Below are positions 1 through 12,400 of a stretch of DNA of 64,000 bases, piece after piece. The number at the start of each line of letters is the position of its first letter. The stretch's first letter is position 1. The notes under the pieces are model-generated. The model saw only the letters and a list, made by a program, of their open reading frames with translations. It made no database searches and was not told where the DNA came from. The DNA comes from Membranipora membranacea (Eukaryota > Bryozoa > Gymnolaemata > Cheilostomatida > Membraniporidae): NCBI GenBank assembly GCA_914767715.1, contig OU612074.1, positions 13,190,062-13,254,061 of the forward strand, in the 5' to 3' direction. The translations under genes were made by a program, and so were the position numbers.

Positions 1-176
1 CAGTCTAAGAAACTAGCCAAACCGTGTGAAATGTGAAAAAAAAGCAAGCAGTCAAATCCCCACTGGGTACACAGACTCGACCACAGTTGCCGTTTGGGGA
101 TTTGACCGATTGTATATCAATTTCAATTACAATCTACAAGGCTGCCTTTCAAATTCTTTGATCCACAGAGACTTAC

Positions 177-298
177 GTGATTTTGACCTGCACCACTTGA
201 GGTACACAGGCTATCAGCTTTGAGCCTGTGATCACTTTCTCACATCTTGTCCTCAAATCTTCAAGTTCAGCTTTCAGGAAGTCATGTCCAGCAGCCAT
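177..298 (-). CDS. Probable first coding exon of an unidentified gene leaving the left edge
   Basis: An ATG at 298 opens 40 codons plus 2 nt. The exon stops at a consensus donor (AC then GTAAGTCT on the minus strand) at 177/176. The peptide begins MAAGHDFLKAELEDLR, which is charged and helix-like, and ends near VPQVVQVKIT. An in-frame stop lies about 21 nt upstream of the ATG, which supports this start. The next exon would lie beyond base 1. I do not recognise the family. The evidence is the open frame, the donor and the non-random composition only. Confidence 0.42.
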
Positions 299-1626
299 TG
301 TCAAATCTGGTGTGACTGGTTACCCTATACTGAATTGACAAACGGTGAGTTTTAAGCAGAGCTTTAATCAATAAAATGCAATTTCATATGGCCCACAGTT
401 TCCAAAAAGTTATCCCGTTACTAGGAGTCAAGTGTAATGTTTGTCATATTGCTCTTGAGATGAATGAGCCCACAGCAAAAATGTAGCTGAAGGCCTACCA
501 AAAGCTTAACACAGTATTCACATTTACATTTGCACACCCAGGCTATAAATATATATTTATAGTGAAAGGCTCTATCATTCATCGGGCAAACCACGGGCTG
601 CAGTCACCAGTGGATAGGCAAAGCATTCATAAATACGTTCGGATATCAATTGTGAAACGGACTGTGTTTGGGAAGGTGCAACCATCTACAACTAGAATCA
701 TTTGACAAAGACCTTGTAGACTACAAGCATCTACTTTATTAACCTTACAGAACATCAATACTGAAATTGTAGGCAAAGTACATGCTTCTCAGTACAAGGA
801 CTGCAAGGCCTTTGTCAACATCTTTACATACTACCCATAATACCTCACCTATAAGGCGCGTGCCTTATAGGGTAAGGCGCCTATAAGAGAGGAGCATATA
901 GGCGGGGCTATCATTTGAAGCATTTTTATATTTAATTTGGACCAAATTCGCAACTTATAAGCGAGGCTTAATTTCTCTGTTATTAGCGCGTTTGCCTTGA
1001 AAACAGCCTTGTAAACACGAAGTTTCGCGTTCGAATCCCATCAAGGTCAGTTTTTTCTCGAAGGGGTGCCTTATAGCTGTGGGGTGCCTTATAACTGTAG
1101 CATTTTAAATTTTTTCCAAGGGAGGTGCTACACTTATAAGGCCAGGGCCAGTTGGTATATATATAGATAACAATCAATACAAGATATACGAGATATCAAA
1201 GTTCCATGACAGAACAGCCTCCAGCTCTTTTGTCTGCCATCTCGTGGCATAATCTAACTTAGCTACATTGACCAAGGAGTGAAATCAGTGTTTCCTGCCC
1301 TTACAAAGTGTACTGCTGCTCACCCTAGTCTTGGAAATTGCCCACCACCTATACTACTTGGAGATCACCAACTTCGACAGAAGGTTTCAGCAATGTGGCG
1401 TAACCATACGTCCCTGTATCATTCCATATCATCATCATCATACACAGAGATACATTCACCATATCTGCCTGAGCCAGCCACTGGGGGACCGTGACAGGAC
1501 TACAGCATTGACTACAGGGTGGGATAAAGTTCCAAAGTTTAGCGATGCTGATAAAATCGCTACTCTGATGGTCTTCTGTATGACAATGGGGAATCATATA
1601 TTGTTGATTGTGCCCTCTGGTCCGAT
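299..1626. other. Non-genic stretch with a degenerate tRNA-like and GCCTTATA-repeat patch
   Basis: I see no convincing exon. Bases 848-871 form a hairpin (CCTATAAGGC, 4-nt loop, GCCTTATAGG). Around 1015-1055 the plus strand has a B-box-like GTTCGAATCCC following GCGCGTTTGCCTTGAAAAC, resembling a decayed tRNA-derived SINE. Bases 1061-1100 hold two imperfect copies of GGGGTGCCTTATA. Overlapping ORFs at 1279-1630 on both strands lack splice signals or family features. Confidence 0.35.
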
Positions 1627-1820
1627 CTAAGTATAGGTTGTTTGTTGGGAAGAGATTAAGTGATCGATGTCGGTTGGAACCTCATCGTCAAAGTGCATGG
1701 CCCTGAACAAGCCTAGTCGACGAGCCTCTCTTCTCCCTTTCAACTGTTCCCATCTCAATCTCTGATGGGGTTGATGTACAGGTGACATGCTCTGTTCATT
1801 TGATTTTTTGATCATCCTCA
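1627..1820 (-). CDS. Candidate terminal exon, gene unassigned (possible alternative CREB3L 3' exon)
   Basis: A pyrimidine-rich acceptor (CTCTCTCTTGACCAG) precedes position 1820. The frame is then open for about 64 codons to TAG at 1627-1629. The peptide is basic and helix-prone (QLKGRREARRLGLFRAM). The exon begins TG in phase 1, which is the phase left by the CREB3L exon ending at 3908. It could therefore be an alternative last exon of that gene, but the exon at 3458-3642 fits the family far better. It could equally belong to an unseen gene. Confidence 0.3.
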
Positions 1821-1919
1821 CTGGTCAAGAGAGAGCTAAGTCAGTGTATACAAGGTTTATGTAACCTAGGTGTTACTCACTGTTAGTGTGAGCTTCTTTA
1901 CATAGTAAGCTAGCTGCAC

Positions 1920-1937
1920 CAGGGAGAATTCTCCCTG
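1920..1937. mobile_element. 18-bp micro-palindrome with 7-bp direct flanks
   Basis: CAGGGAGAATTCTCCCTG is a perfect palindrome flanked on both sides by GCTGCAC (1913-1919 and 1938-1944). It looks like two 9-bp hAT-type ends fused with no interior. See the findings on the element family. Confidence 0.5.
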
Positions 1938-3300
1938 GCTGCACTGACCTTACAAGTGTTTATAATTGTAAGTTTATGTCTTACTCCCATTCACAAAGGC
2001 CTTCTGTTGTGGGTGAAATTCCAGTGGTTGAGGGCAGCCAACCACTGGACTGGACTTGTACTAACTACAGAGGCCTGTCTGTGATTACTCAATCTCAAGG
2101 CTTACTTACTTACATTACTACTCAAGTCAACTCATTGTTGTTAAAAGACTGGTGATTGATGCTGCTTATGAGCCATCCATATAGAAAATGAGGTTATAAC
2201 ACCCTGAAAACACATCCCATGGAACTTAAGCTATTTGGAAACACCGCTTATTAGTGAAAAAAGTTTACCTGGATTAATTAAGTGAGGTTAATCTGTTTGG
2301 AAAATCTGCAGCAAGCTGGAAAATGCATTTATTAAAAAAATATCTGTACATTTGCTGAGCAAGTCACAAACCATATCCGGTTGATCATCCAATAACCATT
2401 GATGTCACAAATGATAACCCAATCACAATTGACTTAACAAGCTACATCTATAGTAACAGAGATTCCACCAAACTTCACAAAACATCATGGAAAGACAATT
2501 CTGATTTATGTAAGATAATGTCATAAACAACTTTCAAACTGCTGTCAAGCCCTCCCTACAAGTTTAATAAGTAAAATGAGCTTATCAATATGACCTGGTG
2601 TATAAAAATGCCATGTCTAAATTCCCAGTGCTGCAACACCAATCCTCTTGAAATGCTGAACACGTCATAAACTGATCAAGTAGCTACTACCTGCGCTGGT
2701 CTGCATTGCCAAATATTACCTTGGTGTTATTTGCATAAGAAGCTGATGCAAAAAAAACTGTATATGGAAATCTACAACCTTCAGTTCACACCTTGCAAGT
2801 TCATTAAATGTTTTACGCTTATTTTCATCATTTTATTAAATCTGCTGCGTGCAATGCCATATTATACAATTGGAATAATACACGAGATACAGCAGCATTG
2901 CGGGAAAAAATGTTGAGAAATGAAGAGAAAAGATATTATGTGGCAGCGATTGTAACATTTCATTTCTTTAAATGGATGAATAAAACATTGGTGATATGAT
3001 GTCACAATCCTGTCACATCAGGAAAACAGAAATGAGAAAATCACTGACAAGCTGTCAGAGAAGACTATTAATGTGTTTACAGGTCAGTCTGGAACAGGAA
3101 TAGAAAGCAATGATTAATCATAATATAATATAATGGCCTTTATATTTGTCAGTAATTTGATGAATATATATTAAATTATAACGGCTGTACAAATAAAATT
3201 AGTATTTACAAAAAATTTCCTAGTTGATAAATAAGACTAACTCTGCTCTAACCAGGACATGAAGATCACAAGAATGTCAGTGTCATTACCATTTATGGTC

Positions 3301-3339
3301 ATTTCCACATTATAACAATTATTGTTATAATGTGGAAAT
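3301..3339. repeat. 39-bp perfect inverted repeat
   Basis: Two 19-bp arms starting ATTTCCACATTATAACAA surround a single central base. No flanking direct repeat is visible, so it may be a MITE relic or a simple cruciform-prone sequence. Confidence 0.6.
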
Positions 3340-3457
3340 ATCCGTTATTACTAAATAGGGCATTATTAAATAGGGCATTATTACTATTTATCACTAGTAT
3401 TGACTATTTTTTATTGCCTCTTTTTGCATAGATTGCATTGTTGTTGATGCTTATAAG

Positions 3458-6400
3458 CTAGTTGGTAGGGTTGACTAGAGCCTCAGCTATTATTGTTGTT
3501 GCGTCAGTAGACATATTATCTGTACTGCTGTTTATCAGCCTTGCTGTCCACTGTACAGAGTATTTAGCTAGCTTGACAGGCCAAGGCTCCTCATATTCTG
3601 AGCTTGCATCAGCCATAGAACTCAGTGTCCGCGACGTTCTCACTGTAATCAAAATATTAGAAATAAATACAGAGGATCGATTTGTAAGGAATATCTTTTA
3701 CATGATTCGTGGAGCTTTTAATTTAGATCGAAATTAGACATAGTAAAGCTGATTCTGATTTGCTAAGCTTACAATCCACAGACAACCACCACCAGTTAGT
3801 AACAATTTCATACATTCCTATTTCAATACCATTCAAAATTTTATGCCAAACAACAATGTGTAATTTTAATTTTTGTAAAAAGTTTTGAAAATAACAAGAT
3901 ATCTTACTGTCAGATGTAATATAAGAGTTTTCTCCTCCTAAACCACCACCTGACATATGGCTAGCAGGGGTGGATGAACTGAGAGAGTAAGAGCTGAGGG
4001 GTAACCAGTCACCAAAAAAGACGGCAAAACATAATACCATCACCTGTAACACACAAAACATGACAAGCTGAAAATCATCCTGCAAAATTTTGTTTCTACT
4101 TTGTCTGACGCTTCTTATGTTCACCTATTGTCATAGACACAACCAACCCTCCAAAACTGCATATGTTTTTCTAGGGTGGGAAGACCATATATTACAACAA
4201 TAAGCCTTAAACACTTGAAGATGACGATAATGTATTTCACTCTGTTGAAAGCAGGTTTATTCTGTACAGGCACACATATCTTCATAGAATGACGTAGCTG
4301 AGGCCGGCATTCCCTAAAAGTGTTTAGATGCATGTTCTATGATGACCTTACTGACAATGACCACTCGACACCCTGATGATGACACCTTGTAATTCAATCA
4401 TCCAAAGATGATCACTTAACAAATACAAACAGACAAGCATTCTCAATCACCACCCTCTACTGTTTGATGAAATCACAGTCCACCTCTCTGCCGTGAGCAG
4501 ATTGAGTTAGGCGGGATCAGCTAACATAGTTTGTATAAGAGATTATCCATCTTGAACACTGGAGGAGATTCACTATTGAGCACTTTTAGGGTGGGGCTCT
4601 ACTCAAACAATCAGTGTACACACATACATAGGGCTTTATATAGTCTGTCAGTGTCAATACAACACAATCAGATACAGCCTGCGGGTTTTCACTGTCCCAG
4701 CGGGTAATTAAGTCTAATTGAGTTTAATTTAGGAATTGTGATGCAAAAGCTATCATGTGCTGTTGTAAACCACCAATACTGGAACCAGGTAAATAAGGTT
4801 ATGATGATAAAACTTAGCACAGACAGGACCGCCATACATTAGATCTAAGCACTGCCAAAAAAATTTACTTAGCATTATTATTGTATCTCTGCTTACTATT
4901 ATGTTGTAATGTTTGAAAAGATCAATTAGTAAGGATATGTTTGCGGATGACTACATGAATCAGAATCAGAAGAGCAGCACTGTAAGTTACGGTCACACAA
5001 CATCCTACATGGAATATCCTTATCTATCGATATTTATGTAAAAACCAAGTCTTTTATAGTGATAAAATCGTCTGATGTAGAAATATTCCTTGTCCACCAT
5101 TAATAATTAACATCCTGTGACAGCACACAGTTAGGGTGTTAAACACATATTCTCACCACCCTATAAGATGGAAACCGGTGTAGTCGGCAGATAGCCATAC
5201 ACTTATCATCACATGGCGGTTAGCAATATGCCTGCTCTCAGATGTTACAAGGCACCGAGTGGGCTGCGTATACCACTAAACATGAAGGAAGTACCGCTAG
5301 GGTCGTTAATCATTAACAAAGTCTGTAACATGGTGTGTGAATTATCAGAACTAGGCTCCATGCTGGCTCGTTCAGCACCATGGTATATGCTGGGTGCTGG
5401 GCTTGCTAGTTAATATGAACTTTTGGACTGAGATGTGAATCACGTCGCATACATCAATAGGTGGGCCCTTGACTAGTAAATACTGCTCTAAATCCGGGTC
5501 TTGCCCACGTCAGAGCCATTGTGTGACACATTCAGACAGGCATCTTAAACCCTTCATAATTACTGATCTTATATTGAAGGCAATAAACCTTGGAATGGTC
5601 AATAACCTTGCCGATGGTCTTTTTTGCTGATTGCAGCCAGGATAACGAATGTAGCATGTACATAGTTAGTAGGCCCTGTAGAGATTTTGAGAGTTTCCAT
5701 GATAACCAATATCCCTCTTGAGCGCTGCACCGTAACAACATGTAAAGCTTTGAGAGACTATGCACTATAAACCCACTAAAGACACACATAATATATATAA
5801 GTTCCATCACCATTGCAGTTGGTAAAAGCTGAACACAGCTGAGCAGAGTGATTCATGAAGAGAAGATGTTGGGGTCTTTCAGATTTGCTTATTTGGTACT
5901 AAGTGCATATACTTGTATAGTTTTGTAATGTGAAGCTATCGCCGACTGAAAGACCCCAGACATGACAGACCCCAGACATGACAGACTATCTGTGCTTCCT
6001 CCACGACTTACCATTAAGCAGGTGGTGGTCTGAGCTGTGACATGTTTAGGACTGATACGTTTGACTAGTTGTTGTAGTTTATTTAGTTGTGATATTAGAG
6101 ACCGATTACTCGTCTCATATGTTTCAGCTCGCCTTTTCAGATCATCATTCTCTTTAACTATATCGTCCACTCTGTAATACAGTTGTATAATAGGTCAAGT
6201 TGATCATGTCGGTGACAGAAACTTTGATGTTTGAAAGGAAGACTATATATTGTATATATATTTACTTCTGTATAGCTAGAAACTAGAAAGATAGTGGGGG
6301 AGTTGAAAAAAAGTGCACTGTTTAATACATTTACAATTGCATTCATGGCTCAAACCAATGATGGCATTACCTTTAATAGCTAAGCTAGACTAAAGCTGAT

Positions 6401-9400
6401 ATTTACCCTCCCTAGATTATATGAGGTGGTTCAGCTCTTTGTGGCAGAATCAAGTGCAGGAAATGATTTTGTGATTGATCAGATTTCTCTTAGATAATGG
6501 ATGACATAATATCAGTAACAAGAGGAGATCAGAGTGTGCAGGGCTAGAGGTGTCATGTAACCTCTTATCCCTCCTAGAGTGGGTCTGATAGAAATACTGT
6601 GAGAGACACTTTGGTGTAAGTTAGACTTCCTGTACATGCTGGAAGGACATGACAATAACTTAAATCTTAAACTGGATAACCTCATCAATCACACCCCAGG
6701 TGGGTATACCACTTATTAGTACCTCACTGAACAGGTTTAGTTGGATGACTTGGGCTTAATTATCCCAACCACATAATCCACTGTAAACAAGATAATCCAA
6801 TCCATGTGCACTTTTGCATCGGCAAAGCGATGTGTGCAAGACTTTCTGGGACATTGTATAAGTGTACATATAGAAAAGTACAGAGCATTCAGATAAAAAA
6901 CAACAACATTGTAAAAGTGCGGCCCACAGGACTGGAGATACACCATAGAGTTATTATATACTCAATGTTTACGAGATACACAGATTGATCACCTCAGCTG
7001 TCTGTTCCTGATATATTCAGTCTTATCAATGAATCATATTCCATACAGTTCTTAGTATTATCACAACGTTCTGTCTATGGGTCTTATATAGCCAGTTAAA
7101 TTTGTCATGGTACTATTAATTCACACTATACAGGATTTACAACTTGACCAACTTGACAGAGATCTGGTCGGTTCAATTAAAATAAGATAGTTAATTTGTT
7201 AATGTGCGTCATTCCTTGTATTTTGGTGAGTTTGAAGACCATTTATTTGCTCAGAACTTGATGCAACATTTAATTTTAGGTCTAATCTTCATGGATTTAT
7301 TTGTTAATTATGCTTTGTAACTACCGACATTTTGATCACTTTTTTCCCAAGCCTCTGTAAACTGCTGTGGGAATCGGGAATCACATCAAGTTTAATCCAA
7401 TTGCCTGCATTCAAATTGCTCCCTTCCACTGGTCACGCCGCAGCGAACCAGTGGATTGGGAGCAGGCAAATGGACCAAGCTTGGTCCAATCGGGAATTAA
7501 CTGTTGGTGCTTGCTTAAGATTTGTCACACAGCAACAAGTCACCCCTTACGACAGCCATTTGATCTTTTCACCATACAGCAGTGATACAAGAAGATGATG
7601 GTGCAGTAAGTGTTAATGTTACAAAGCCTGTTCGGACACATCCCTTCCAAATTATCACTGTAAACCTGCAGCAGGCCACCTCGGACTACATTGTAGTATA
7701 AATAGTGAATAGATAGTCTTACTTCTTCTCTAGCTGGTCCATGTATTCTTTCTTCTTGCGTCTGCTCTCCTGTGCTGAGATTTTGTTTTTTATTTTTCGT
7801 CTGACTTTTTTTAGATTCCTCTCCTCGATTTTGCTTAGCGGTAGTCGAGTAGGAAGAGGATAACCTTCAGATATGAAAGTTCTCTTCTCCTCCTCAGTTA
7901 GTCTGAGAACACCAGATGTAGGTATCTGTAATAATATATACCACAACGCTTCTATAGTCTGAGAATAACACACATGAGGTGCAGTTTTTCACAACATATA
8001 CACAAATGTATGTCTAACACTAACACTTCTTCATAAAAATGCATTTGACACCGATTTAGACCTGATCGGCGTTCGGGTCTAAAATTGTATTTGAAAAGAG
8101 AAACTTCACCTTTGCCAGCAGGTAAGTGTAACAGTGAAAACAGAACCTCCCCCTCTCCCCTCTCTCCAGACCTTCTATTTAACCCCTCCAGCCCTCCTCT
8201 CGACGAGATATCAGGATGTAATTTAGAGATGACGTGACCTTTAGATGCTGTTACTATATTTTGGTTTAAGGTGACAGGATATTATGAGCGTATGAAGGTT
8301 TCTGGTGTCATCCTTCTATTCTCACTATTAGTGTCATATAATGTGTGACACTTCCATACCAAGCCAGGAAAAGCGCAAAGTTTCGTGTCACATTGCACCA
8401 ACCAAAATGGTAAATTTTTCTACAGGTTTTGAGTAAAGACCGTTTTGAATACACCTTCTGACTACAGACTCGACTTTTTAAACAAAATTTCCACTAGAAG
8501 AAAAATTTGAGGAAATAAGGAGGAACTTGAGCCTACAGTGCATGCAGTACATAAATAAATATTTATGGTTTTTCCTGACAACTGATTGCAACATTTTCCT
8601 CACCACTAATTTGAAAATCACGCTAACCTAAACAAAGTTCTCACTTACAAGGAAAAACTGAACTGAATGCCATTGCCAGTTATCTGTCAGCGGTGAGACA
8701 AAATATTCTTACTGAGGTTGTTGCAAAATCAAAATTTCCACGAATGTAAGGGGCTGTTGTTTTACCTAGAACTAGTTCATCATTTTACACAAAGCTAAAT
8801 CATCCTCAGCATGCTCCTTTGCAATATCCGAAGTTTCGAATGAAGCAACCATAGAGTGTCTACATCTGCCTTTTTTACACTGTTTGTTGCTTTGGGAAAT
8901 TTCCAACAATAAAAACCCTAGTGATTGCGACGAAAATCAGAACTGAATAAAAAATGGCAGATTCTCTTGAGCAACAATCAACTTGGTCAACCCAAAGCTA
9001 AAAACAGGCAAAAACAGACATATGTTGTTGTGAACATATCAGGGAACGGTTCAGAAGCAATCAAATATATTGGTAACCTCATCCTGCACTCAATTATTAG
9101 GTGTGTTACTAGTCAGGATTTATGATAGGATGATATAATAACATGTTCCCTTACATGTAACTGTATGTCATTATAACCGAGGACATTGTTACAATAATCT
9201 GTAAATATAATGAGGATTTATCCTAACAACGCCCTGTCTCTCAGACCACCGACTGGGTTAATCCCAGGTCTCCAATTATTTTTATTGTCCTCAGGCAGAG
9301 GCCTCCTGACCTTGCACCATATGCAACTTGTGCAAGAGTGGTGAAGAGACGGTATTGTTAAGTGGGCCAGGTTTGTAAAGATTTAGGGTCATAGCAATAA

Positions 9401-12400
9401 TATACGTAAAAAGCGCTCAAGGACCAAAGCAAAGCATACTATCCCAAACTAATATCTATTCAACCCCAAGGGTATGTATAATGCTTACAGGTTGTGAGTA
9501 GATAGCTGTAGCGGGGTTATATCTGTATGAGCCTGTTCCGGTCGCCCTGGCTACCAGAACCTGCCTTACTGGACTGGAAGGCGGAGACTGTTGAGGGGAG
9601 ACTCCGCCTCCTTCACTGTCACTGCTCTGACTGCTGGATGGTGGCGTTAGTGGTAGACCGTCTATGCAAACATCTGTAAAAAAGGACATTGAGATTGACT
9701 TGTGACTTCAAATGCAAGTGTGTGCATTACATTGTCATGCAAAATTAATAGAGCGAATACATCTGCACGGCAAAGTCATGATATGTTTAGGCCCTAAACA
9801 CATCTGCCCAACAATTTCACACTAATGTTAACACATCTGCATTACACCACTTTACATGTTTGATTATCATGAACAAATTTTATCTACATCTTTTAGATAT
9901 ATTAATGTATTCAGTAGCAGCAATTGGAGGTAGGTACTTATTGTGCCAGAAAAATATGATAACAAAGATGTAAGAATTGTGTGATGGGCTGTTGCAATGG
10001 CGTCAATATCATCATTCTAAAAATACTGGTACCAGGAATAGGACAGACACTATGATAAGTGGCATATTATTGTATTGACTACAGAGAATGTTCAAGCCAA
10101 CTTTGAATAAACTCGTTATCAATGCCATGTGAGGCTGGCCATGTGTTTTGATCAGCTGGCTATTATCCATTTAGTGAAGAACACGTGTGCCTTAGCATAC
10201 ATGACAATTATATCACAAACCATGCTCCAACAAGCTCCAGCGTGGAAGCTAGCGTAATATTTCAGTCACTCGGTGACATTTAATCATGGCTTAGAGCCAA
10301 CCGCAAGCCGGCGTTTGTTCGTCATCACTAGGAGGAAATCAAGTTATTAATGGCATAATATCACGTAACACTTCCTACATTAGAGTTATTGTGTTGAGGT
10401 AAAAAAAGAACCAACCACGCAGCAATTTGAAGTGATGAATTAGATTTCTAACAATTTGCAAGGGCAAAGCTTCATCGCTGGTTGGAAAACTCACTGCTAC
10501 CTTCCACAACATTAGGATTTTGCCAAGTTCAGTAAGTGGTTATTATATCTGAGTGAATTCACATACTTGATATGGCTAATTGTAATCTCGAGTACCATGG
10601 ATTCACCCAACCCCCCCCCCTCCTGCTGTCAATTATTTTTCTTGCCCAAACTTCCAGGCAGGGAAAACATGTAGCAGTAAAATAGATGAGAGCGATCTCA
10701 CAGAGTAAGGATATATATCATTACTCTGTGGCGATATGTTAGGCATACAGCAGCAAATGGTTATTTATATACCTTCATCTTCAGAGCTAGGTGAGCGTGT
10801 CATGGTACCCGGCCTCAGTCTGTTAACAGGATATATAACTCTGTGCGTCGGACGCGTTGTCGTCGCTCGTAATAATGTGGATGTAGAGGACACTGTGGGA
10901 AGATTCTGTTTGAGCAAACTCTACAATGAAAAGCAAACATCAAAATGAAGACCAGTAAGACCTTGTAAGAACCATGACTAGCAGCATTACAAAGATAACT
11001 CCAGAACTCCAGTTAACTCATATTCCCAGTGCAACCTATAAGCAGAGTTCACACCAAAGCTGACTGCTGCTGCTGCTTACCTGGGCAGGTCGACTATTCT
11101 TTGTCTCTATAAGTACACTATTACCAGACCGCACTGTGATTATTTTGGGTTCTGTGGTTTGTTTAACTGTCTGTATGGATAACAAGCTGCTTCTGTTACT
11201 GGAGGAGGGATTCATGCTGCCAGACTGAAAAATAAACAGATAGACTATGGTCAGTAGGTGTACCATATACACTTTACTCAGGTGGGGTCGATAAATGCTA
11301 TACATTCAGGTGGGAACGGTGTACCCTCTACCCTCAGGTGTGGTCAGCGTATGCTATACTCTCAGGCCGACATCAGATCTTATTGCTGTATTAGTCATAC
11401 AAAGATAAAGTTTTTAAAAAAAAGTAGGCCTGTCAGTATGAGGTTTCCCTTGTTCTCTGCCCTCGTCATCAGTTTGTTATGGTTTTAGTTCTGGTTCTGC
11501 TGGTTAGAGCTAAGGCTTAGTTATGTTATGATAGTTTACCAGCCAAAATCCATAAGTTAGGTATAAACCAATGATTTAGATTTGCAGATTGATTTGAACT
11601 CATATTTTAGAACCAACAATTAAGTTATTATCTGTTTGTTTTGATCTCAGATAGGATTTGCAGCCAGTTAACTATTATAATTATAATATGCCCATTTTGT
11701 GTTTTGGTTCCCATCTCCTCACAGAATCCTAATACTGGATGCAGGCACTGCGTTACATGACAAGCTCAGATATGACGCGTTGCTATCCATGCACCGACAA
11801 ATTTACAAATTGTCTCTCCATGAACCAAAACCCATTGAAATCAGTATCAACAGTCAATTATTTGTAAAATTTCTTTGGGGGGGGGGGTTGTTGTATATAT
11901 AGAGGTTCCCAGGCCTTTGATTTCTCGCAAATGCTGTAACCGTCATAAACAATAGCAAACACCATAGACAAAACACACAACAGTCTGTGTTTTGTCTATG
12001 GCAAACACTCTGTAAGCTCAACCTTTAGCACCTGGTGTTGGGTTGAGCAGCTCCTACTTTTGTTGTAGTACTACCGGATGGTGATTGCTAAATTTGGAAC
12101 CAACTGAAGATTTTGATGGCCATATTAATCACTGATATAATCTTAAATTGACAAACCGCTTCCTACTATTAAAAACCCGGCATTCAGTTTACTTTTAGAA
12201 AAACTGGAAATCCATAAACTCATTATATCACCGCTTCCAGCTACTGGACTGCTATATTGCTTCCTACTCGTGGTATATCTGTGGTATGCCTGCGAGCATT
12301 TATCTCAGTATCACTGTAGGACCTAACAGCGATCACTTTTTGGATTACCAGATTGGAAAAATGTACGATGCAGCAAATGTAGAAGGGTTCTAGTCAGGGA

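Larger units (their letters stand above)
1821..3457. other. Intergenic, no gene seen
   Basis: This is AT-rich sequence downstream of the CREB3L stop. It contains the micro-palindromes at 1920-1937 and 3301-3339 and a short ATAAT run near 3120. Short plus-strand ORFs at 2731-2999 have no splice signals or recognisable domains. Confidence 0.4.

Noticed and set aside
1279-1630. Overlapping plus and minus ORFs of 71-99 codons
   Set aside because: No domain, no splice borders, and peptides of low-complexity or random character.
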